A stretch of DNA of 64,000 bases from Siphonodentalium dalli. Its lineage: Eukaryota > Mollusca > Scaphopoda > Gadilida > Siphonodentaliidae. Shown one piece after another: positions 56,561-64,000 of this stretch; position 1 is the stretch's first letter; each line of letters opens with the position of its first letter. The stretch is taken from positions 121,286,754-121,350,753 of the forward strand of contig CP136061.1 of assembly GCA_032622095.1 (NCBI GenBank), given 5' to 3'. The notes below the pieces were generated by a model. The model saw nothing but the letters and a program-made list of their open reading frames with translations. It was not told the DNA's origin and did no database searches. A program made the position numbers and the translations under genes.

Positions 56561-56795
56561 GATGGGAAACATCCCGGACGAAGTCGGGCCCATCAGCTTG
56601 TGTAATAAAGAAGACAGTTTGAAGAAAGTAATGTATAACACGAGAAACGGGAAAACTTGAAATATAGAAGTATGCAAATTTCCCAGATAAAATTTGAAAG
56701 CTAGTTTATAGAATAATTGTATTATAATTTATATTTATGGCTGATAATATGATCTTGGTGGCGTTACCATTTCTGACTATGGTTTTCTTGTATTA

Positions 56796-57760
56796 CATTG
56801 ATAGGCGATAAGCTCTCGAGTTAACGCGAGGGATATATCGTTTATCGGAAACGCAGGCGATAAGCGGTAGGGTTAACCAGCGGGATATATCGTTTAGATA
56901 TACACGCATTGTTTAGTACCCGCGATAATGAGGCGCTATTATCGTGATAACATTCGCCCATATACACCCACGCGGCGTGACATATAACCCCACCCTGATA
57001 GCTCAGGATTAGGCGCTTAGGGTTTAGGCAGTCAAACCAATACATATATTATCTACCACTGTGTATAGTACACGCGATCTGGTTTATCGCTACCGCGCGC
57101 GACGCTGGCGAGTTATTCTCGTGATTAATATATACCTCTGATAGCAGTCACCCGAGTACATATTTTCTTTCATATTACATGAATAGGCGATAAGCGGTAG
57201 GGCTAACGCGAGAGAGATATCATTTAGACATACACGCATTGTTTAGTACCCGCAATAATTAGGCGCTATTCTCGTGATAACCTTAGCCGACTTGTTGCGG
57301 GAATATTTTGTTTGTCCTTGACCTAGACGTACCCGCGTTATTAAGGCGCTATTCTCGTGATAACCTTCACCCATATACACCCACTCGTTGTGACCTGTAA
57401 CCCCTGATGGCACAGGAACAGGAGCTGAGCAAGGTCAAGTCAAACCATCTACCCAAATACTCTTCGCTATTCTCGCGATAACCTTCGCCGAATTGTTTGC
57501 CCGGGACCTAGACGTACGCGCGTGGTTTACGCGCTATTATGGTGATAACCTTCGCCGAATTGTTATATATAACTTAGACATACACACCCGTGATGACGCG
57601 CTATTCTCGTGATAACCTTCGCCGATTTGTTGCGGAATATTTTGTTTGTCCTTGACCTAGAGATACCCGCCACGATAACGCGCTATTGTCGTGATAACCT
57701 TCACCAATATACACCCACGCGGCGTGACCTGTAACCCCTGTTAGCTCAGGATCAGGCGCT
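56796..57760 (-). repeat. Iterated subterminal repeats, right arm
   Basis: Complement of the left-arm iterations: GCGCTATTCTCGTGATAACC recurs at about 57,270, 57,345, 57,598 and elsewhere. Confidence 0.8.
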
Positions 57761-57812
57761 CAAATCAACAATCAAACGGTATACTAGAATACGTAGACTA
57801 TACTACTCATAT

Positions 57813-58182
57813 AGGCAGGGGGTTAGGAAAAAATTCCAGGATACAAGGTTGAAATGTTTTTGTTCTTAATTTTGGGACACCCCTCGCCTGACCTGGGGGA
57901 CGCAAGTTTTTGTTCTGTCTGAACTCAGACACACACTATCTATAACGCATGATTTTTCCATGGTAAATTTGTGACCTACCACAACGTTCGATGAAACTTT
58001 TTGAAAATAGCAGGATACGACATGCAGACAGAGGTTGGGAAATAACCATGAGGGTGAAATACCATTTTATGTCAACCATGTAAGCTTAAAGAAAAGCACC
58101 AGAAACGTCTCAGTAAATCATCCAAACACTCGGTAATTAAACTTGTCAAAAAGGTTCATTCACCCTGATTCCCCTCATGTAT
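57813..58182. other. No gene seen
   Basis: Intronic sequence of the Ly6-like gene just outside the palindrome. No ORF or strong repeat. Confidence 0.4.
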
Positions 58183-58655
58183 TTAAAGGTACTAAATCCG
58201 ATAAAACTCCTCTCAATTACTATTCCTCGACTCGAGTCAAAAATATTTGATTCGAGTCGAGGAAGTCACCCATCAAAGCTCAGATTTGTTAGATATCGAT
58301 TTTAGAAATCTATTATTTTTCATTATCGGGAATACTATCTGGCCCAGAACTCAGTCAAAATTGCGTTAAAATTACCACTTGATTTTAGAGTTATCCATCC
58401 TTGTCTGTTTTAATAGATTTGGAGTACACATCCAGAGCAGATTACGGCAGTTATTAGTACTCATCTCGAGAACATAACAAATTTCAAAAATCAATATCTA
58501 ATAACTCTGAGCTTTGTTTGATGGGTTCCTCGACTCGAATCAAATATGTTTTACCCCAAAAGCCAAAGAAATAGTAATATAGGACCCTCTGATCGGATTA
58601 TTGTTGTTGGAATCTGTTGAGATGGGGACCCTCTTTACGGATTGAGTACCTTTAA
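58183..58655. mobile_element. Fold-back MITE flanked by TTAA
   Basis: Ends TTAA-AGGTACTAAATCCG and CGGATTGAGTACCT-TTAA; inner inverted parts CCTCGACTCGA.TCAAA at 58,225 and 58,528. TTAA duplications are typical of piggyBac and Kolobok; the AGG start fits Kolobok better (inference). No transposase. Confidence 0.65.
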
Positions 58656-58659
58656 CATA

Positions 58660-59670
58660 CTGTAATTTTTCATGAATAAGTAATGTATAAACTAATAATG
58701 AATAATGTTCAATTACCCATCTTTTTATTATATCAGTAGATCCAAGACATTCCATCGAATCCATACCAAGTATGAAATACACTAATACTGGAAATCCGCA
58801 TATCATTCAATATTCATACAATTTAAACTACCAGAAGAATAAACTGAGCTGAAATTGTTAATACATGCACAATTAAAGTAAAAAGAACAACACTGAAATC
58901 ATGTGTGAGCTGGTGGAATTGCTTTTTTTTTTCCAGTGCTATGTTTTACTGTGAAATTACTGCGTCGTTATGCCTTGACAGGTCAAAAGTCCATTTGAGC
59001 TGAGATCGTGGTGGGAATCTATATGTATATAGAAATGTATGCTTCCACCGACATTCACGATTAGTTATGTAATAAACAATTCAATAATTCGTAAAATATA
59101 TATTTGTCCGATTTATGAAAATGCTATTAATTTGTTTGTCCTTGTTTGTTTATTTGTTTGTTTGTTTGTTTTTTGTTTGTTTTTTTTTTGTTTCCCCCCT
59201 TTTTAGGGGGTCTTTATTGACTTCCACGTACAACATAATGCCATTTTGTCAACTGATATCTCAGTTAACCTATGTTAATTGAATTGGTCGATATCTAACT
59301 CTAGTAAATCTCATACTGTGTTTCAAGTCCCATATAAGACCATCTCCACTAAATATTCTTGTTAAAACCGACTTATATCGAATCGTACAAGGTTAAACGT
59401 CAGGGGATTGAATGATTTCAATAGGCGGACTGCATAAGTTTGCTGCTAATTTGACACAAGATTGGCACAATCGATTACTCGACGAACAATGCCTATACAT
59501 TGATGTTATGATTCAATCCATTGTACGCGATGAATTTATAGATTTGTCAGAATAGTCTTAACTCAAGTCTTCAGATAATACAGGAGTTCATTTGAAAACA
59601 CTCCAGTAAGGTTTCCCGAGAAGCTCGATAATCCCACCTGACGTAAATAGTATTACCATGCCCTCCGTGT
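58660..59670. other. No gene; (TTTG)n microsatellite
   Basis: A TTTG/TTTTTTG microsatellite with adjacent T and C runs lies at about 59,130-59,205. Otherwise no ORF supported. Confidence 0.45.
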
Positions 59671-59845
59671 TACAGTAATGCCCTAAATAATCGACTCATT
59701 AACCACAGCAGAATTAAGGGTAATTTTTTCAGGATTTAGTCGAAAATATGGTTTGTTGCAACAAGCCATATTTCCGACTAAATCCTGAAAAATTACCCAT
59801 AATTCTGCTTTGGTTAAGGAGTCGATTATTTAGGGCATTACCGTA
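59671..59845. mobile_element. Palindromic MITE, GTAATGCCCTAA family, copy 2
   Basis: Near-perfect hairpin, TACAGTAATGCCCTAAATAA to its complement ending CCGTA. Arms include CGACTAAATCCTGAAAAATT. Related to 14,939-15,110; this copy is cleaner. Confidence 0.85.
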
Positions 59846-60308
59846 TATCATATATACGCAACCGCGTGACCTTGATGTGATATCTCCTATTACCCAGTGT
59901 GTGGAGTCAGTCATTGGGTCATTTTATTACATGATCCTACCCTTATTTCATTCAATAAACCCATTCTATAAATTGTGATATTAAACGTTCGTTTAATAAC
60001 AGGAAATAGTGCCAGGTGACATTTGACTTCCGGTTTGTCGTCTCTTTACATTCCGTAGGCTACGTCTCAAAATACTATGGATTCAATATTTTTCCAACAA
60101 ACTATAATAAATGAAGAGTTTGAAAAGTTATGTTATTAAATATACGCCATTAAATACGCCAAAGAGTCTTATTTATCTGGGACTATTTCTTTACGCGACC
60201 AAACAACGCATAGTTACGTGAAACGTCATCGCATGCCTTATAGAAGCCGATGTTAGTTTCGCGTCTCATTTGTTGATGTAAGAGTATTTTGGATCATGTA
60301 ATAAATAG

Positions 60309-60456
60309 AATCTGCAACCCGTCCCCAGTTTTTAGCGGAAATTACAAAACTCGTCCAGTAAATTAGGTCTGTACCTCGCCAAAGGCTCGGTCCAGACCTA
60401 ATTTACTGGACTCGTTTTGTAAATTCCGCTATAAACTGGGGACTCGTTGTAGATCC
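60309..60456. repeat. Hairpin MITE
   Basis: ATCTGCAAC..GTCCCCAGTTT and AAACTGGGGACTCGTTGTAGAT pair across the element; the inner arms CCAGTAAATTAGGTCTG and CAGACCTAATTTACTGG pair perfectly. Confidence 0.8.
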
Positions 60457-60459
60457 TCT

Positions 60460-61160
60460 ATATATCACGATACTGTCAGCTTTATTGATGAAAACCACGG
60501 ACTCGTAGAATTAAATATAATTAAATAATTTCACTATTTAGGTTGTATTCTGCACAGAATATTCATATCACCCACCATCACACCATCCACCATCGCACAC
60601 TCTAAAGTATAGTTGTATCATCCATCTGTAAGTATCCATAAATACAAAATTTAATGGTAGGGTTAATCTGATTGATGGGAAATCATTCCATTATATGAAC
60701 GAACCTGCACCTACCCACACTACGCACCTGACAAAGTTGGCCAGATACACGAATTCTGGTTACCCTGTCTGCGTGAATCACAAATTCGCGGACAATTATA
60801 GGAATGGACTCGACGAACATTGCTCATTTGAACATACAAAGTATCCATTCGTAATTCGGAAGGACAGATAACAGACACCTTTCGCACAATGAACGACAAC
60901 AGATAAGTATTACGGATAGGGTACTACGTCACTAGAATTTGTGTTGTTTCTATTCGTTGTTCTATATCCGTTGTTACGATTACTGTTTTAGATGTTTAAC
61001 AAAACTCACAAATACATCATAAGATAATAAGTTCGCGATCGATTCTCCGCTCCTCAATTAATTGGGAGATGACTCTGAGATAATGTCCTTAAATTGTGAT
61101 CGACTTGTGGCTTTAATTTGTATCTATTGGCGACAATCATATCATCGGTCGCCGTGAAAC
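60460..61160. other. No gene seen
   Basis: Includes CGGATAGGGTACTACGTCAC (about 60,914), an inverted match to about 49,160 in the left-arm insertion. No coding signal. Confidence 0.4.
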
Positions 61161-61166
61161 GAGAAC

Positions 61167-61245
61167 CTTGAGAAACACAAAGCGCTAAGCTATGACCCGA
61201 TAACAACATAGCACACGTCAAAATAATCACGGCACGCACAACCAT
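61167..61245 (-). CDS. Candidate signal-peptide exon of the Ly6/quiver-like gene
   Basis: Minus strand, ATG at 61,245: MVVRAVIILTCAMLLSGHSLA looks like a secretion signal with cleavage after SLA. A GT at 61,166-61,165 ends the exon in phase 1, which supplies the single base needed by exon 43,084-43,257. The donor (AAG|GTTCTC) is weak, and the intron would be about 17.9 kb and include the palindrome. The link rests on phase and on the expectation that such proteins begin with a signal peptide. Confidence 0.4.
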
Positions 61246-61289
61246 AATCCCCTTTCTGCATGCGAGTGGCAAGCACGATTGTATCACAA

Positions 61290-61629
61290 AACGGACTCGT
61301 TGTCGTCAATCCTGCGAAAAAGTTTTAGAACGTTGTGAAAAATTACGACAATATATATACCTTTATCTAATATGAAACACGTACAGCACGTATTTGGCAC
61401 CAAAAAAAACAAAAACAATTAATAAAAATATATAAAGGTAAGTATCAAGGCTGATAATGAAAATCAAAAATCATCCTCACAAAAGCAAAAATGTTTATAA
61501 AATTGATCTGGAATTCTAGCATTATGTGCCCAAGTAATCATATTTTTGGCTAAAGTTTAGCTTTCCGTCGTGCTTTAAACAAGTGAGCATAGAAAATCAT
61601 TCGAAGTTGTCAATGAAATTAATTTTTTG
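61290..61629. other. Possible promoter side of the Ly6-like gene; nothing definite
   Basis: AT-rich with ATATATATAC at about 61,352. No assignable motif. Confidence 0.3.
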
Positions 61630-62289
61630 GTCCGTCCAATGAAAAATTAAAAAAATCAAATAATCCAACCCCTAAATCACCGATAAATCTATACTATTAT
61701 CATCAAACTAAATAGCCCTAGTGTCAAACAGAAGTTGTTTCATGAAGTACAGCTAATTTGGGGGTGGTACTCAACATACATCGAGTTTAATAACGATTTA
61801 TGTCCTTTTTTTTCGTCAGTTTTACAGAATTCTTTTCGCGGGAGGCCATTTTGAAAATCTGAAAGCGAAAGTAACTTGAACTTTATTAAATTAATTTCAA
61901 TATCTCTCTTCTAATTGATATCCGGCATTCTTAATGACAAAAAATCATGCGGTGGATATATAATACCCACTAGATAAGGAATTAGATAAAACATTTTTTT
62001 TTATCGATGTAAAATTGTTTTATTTTGGAGTAATTTACTGCAGCGTTTCTCGAGTTTGTTTCGCACTTTCAAAATGGCCTCCCGCGAAAAGAAATCTGTA
62101 AAACTGACGGAAAAAAAAGACAAAATCATTATTAAACTCGATGTATGTTGAGTACCACACCCAAATTAGCTGTCCTTCGTGAAACAACGTCTGTTTGACA
62201 ATAGGGCTATTTAGTTTGATGATTAGAGTATAGATTTCAGTGATTTAGGGGTTGGATTGTTTGATTTTTTAATTTTTCATTGGACGGAC
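61630..62289. mobile_element. Fold-back element, about 230-bp arms
   Basis: 61,630-61,868 and 62,059-62,289 are inverted copies (outer GTCCGTCCAATGAAAAATTA; inner TTCGCGGGAGGCCATTTTG), with about 190 bp between. About 90% identical by eye. No ORF. Confidence 0.85.
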
Positions 62290-62303
62290 GTTTCGGGTAT
62301 ACT

Positions 62304-63253
62304 AACCAAATAAATTTGATTTATCAACTTTAAATGTTTTTCCATGTTCACTAATCTCAAATACGACGGCGAACCAAACTTTTTTGAACACTATGATTAT
62401 TTGGTCACATAGTGCTGCAATTACAGATCAATAAAAAATAAAATGTTGCTTTTGTAGAGAAAAATGCTGACCTCTATCAAAAATGAGATAGATACCTTTC
62501 CGAGATTTTTATTAAATACCTGTGATATGAAACCCCTATACATAACGCATTGCCGATGATACATCAGAAACAGTTTAATGTAAGCATTAAGGTTGTAGTC
62601 AGCTACCTGTGGGATTTCAACCAAATAAATTTGATTTATCAACTTTAAATGTTTTTCTATGTTCACTAATCTCAAATACGACGGCGAACCAAATTTTTTT
62701 GAAAACTATGATTATTTGGTCACATTGTGCTGCAATTACAGATCAATAAAAAATAAAATGTTGCTTTTGTAGAGAAAAATGCTGACCTCTATCAAAAATG
62801 AGATAGATACCTTTCCGAGATTTTTATTAAATACCTGTGATATGAAACCCCTATACATAACGCATTGCCGATGATACATCAGAAACAGTTTAATGTAAGC
62901 ATTAAGGTTGTAGTCAGCTACCTGTGGGATTTCAACCAAATAAATTTGATTTATCAACTTTAAATGTTTTTCTATGTTCACTAATCTCAAATACGACGGC
63001 GAACCAAATTTTTTTGAAAACTATGATTATTTGGTCACATAGTGCTGCAATTACAGATCAATACAAAATAAAATGTTGCTTTTGTAGAGAAAAATTCTGA
63101 CCTCTATCAAAAATGAGATAGATAACTTTCCGAGATTTTTATTAAATTAAATACCTGTGATATGAAACCCCTATACATAACGCATTGCCGATGATACATC
63201 AGAAACAGCTTAATGTTAGCATTAAGGTTGTAGTCAGCTACCTGTGGGATTTC
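62304..63253 (+). repeat. 315-bp satellite-like repeat, three tandem copies
   Basis: Copies start AACCAAATAAATTTGATTTA at 62,304, 62,619 and 62,934. The third has a 5-bp insertion (ATTAAATTAAATACC). Only a few substitutions separate copies. The array follows the fold-back element by 14 bp. Repeated 84-codon ORFs arise because 315 is a multiple of three. Confidence 0.95.
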
Positions 63254-64000
63254 ATATACATTGTATAGATTTTTTGTGATCTTATTACTACCATCCCATT
63301 GTTTTGGGTTGTATTAAAATATGCTAAAAAAAATGGTATGGTGGAAATATCCAGGCTGATATAATGTTGTGTCATTTTATTCTGATTTATTTATTAATTG
63401 GGGGGGTCCTACAAGTTGACCCCGGAAATAAAATATTTAAAATTTACATGGATGTGGACCAGGGACGGTGTGTGGAAAAGCATTCGACCTTGTATAAGCA
63501 AATTGTTTCAAGACCCCCCCCCCCCCAATCCTGTTATAAATATAAAGTTATATATAAATATATTTAACTCAGTAATTTCATGTCAAACAGTTGTGAAACA
63601 GATTCCGCGAAGTATGGGGAGTGGGCCAAGTTATGGCAAGATATAACTTGAGTAATGTGATTCCGTGCGACTGGCATTCTATCGGCGCTACATGTGCACT
63701 TGTTTCCATTTCAGAAACCCCGTGGGGGAAATGGGGCGATTCCGATGAATTCATATTGGCACCATAGACAATCGTATTTCATATCTGATGACTATTCTCG
63801 CCGAGTTCCTGCCTCTTTGACTTATTGACTGACCGACACCAACCGCTTTGCTGGAAACGTATCATGTGGTACGCCTGCGATTTCGAATTAGCTACGGTCC
63901 ATCCCAAGCAAATCCAATTTCAGGAACCCACAGGGAACTAAACAGGAAATAATAGTTCATGGACCTCTAAGACCAACCACATCTGTCGCATAAAATATTT
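63254..64000. other. No gene seen; poly(C)
   Basis: A C run of about 13 at 63,514-63,526 and a G run at 63,400-63,406. No ORF supported. Confidence 0.4.

Larger units (their letters stand above)
54631..56795. other. Insertion unique to the right arm
   Basis: Interrupts the arm between CACACCCTAT and TTGTATTACATTGATAGG. It contains the two minisatellites listed below, and a duplicated block at 54,858-55,087 and 55,412-55,562 (AATTCTATATTCTAAAGTAT...). Its right edge (56,755-56,795) matches the repeat at about 4,848-4,875 in inverse orientation. Confidence 0.7.
52350..57812. repeat. Right arm of the 10.7-kb palindrome
   Basis: Inverted counterpart of the left arm, ending CTACTCATAT at about 57,812. 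It has three private changes: 320 bp inserted at 52,874-53,193, about 336 bp lost near 53,650, and 2.16 kb inserted at 54,631-56,795. Confidence 0.9.

Noticed and set aside
47086-57812. Palindrome as a sequencing fold-back artefact
   Set aside because: The arms differ by 1.9-kb, 2.2-kb, 336-bp, 320-bp and 82-bp indels and by substitutions such as Gly/Glu in the P-loop, which a missed-adapter chimera would not produce. Read-level confirmation was not possible here.
62421-62990. Two identical 84-codon minus-strand ORFs
   Set aside because: They repeat because the 315-bp satellite period is divisible by three; no domain, no exon borders.

Overview
The window is nuclear DNA of an animal, most likely a marine lophotrochozoan and probably a bivalve mollusc. 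The evidence is AT-rich sequence, small exons with GT/AG borders, a Ly6/quiver-type gene with very long introns, a CR1-like LINE with an esterase ORF, a Tigger/pogo pseudogene and many fold-back MITEs. Species is inference. There are no operons or ribosome binding sites, and no tRNA, rRNA or CRISPR was recognised. Most of the window is mobile or repeated DNA.

Layout. 1-1,236: decayed LINE reverse-transcriptase fragment (minus). 3.4-5.4 kb: hairpin and TIR elements. 7,539-10,851: a 3.3-kb fold-back element made of about 180-bp units in two opposed arrays, flanked by an exact 8-bp target-site duplication. 11.6-14.0 kb and 34.0-36.7 kb: two inverted copies of one repeat ending in a palindromic ACC/GGT satellite. 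15.2-18.9 kb: a minus-strand host-type gene (three candidate exons), with a TIR element in one intron and a frame-breaking 37-bp triplication in exon 2. 19,338-32,967: two LINE copies about 99.8% identical, head to tail. The upstream copy lacks its 3' part and is joined directly to the 5' end of the downstream copy. 37.6-61.2 kb: a minus-strand Ly6/quiver-like gene (exons at 37,605-37,822 and 43,084-43,257, candidate signal-peptide exon at 61,167-61,245). Its introns hold a Tigger pseudogene and, at 47,086-57,812, a 10.7-kb palindrome. 61.6-63.3 kb: a 660-bp fold-back element followed by three 315-bp tandem repeats.

The most unusual structure is the palindrome. Its arms carry two divergent copies of a gene cassette for a C2H2-finger/poly-Gln/P-loop ATPase protein resembling packaging-type ATPases of Maverick/adintovirus-like elements, followed by a conserved charged ORF. 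Each arm has its own deletions and insertions, so the arms have evolved separately and neither ATPase copy is intact. The outer ends of both arms carry iterated repeats, as if one end of a linear virus-like element had been duplicated head to head (snap-back).

The full-length LINE encodes a zinc-knuckle ORF1, an SGNH-esterase ORF, and a large ORF with a 680-residue unrecognised N-terminal extension before the AP endonuclease, RT and a C-terminal zinc motif. Frame changes and single stop codons between these parts raise the question of recoding, splicing or decay. Coordinates of repeats and exons were read by eye and may be off by a few bases.
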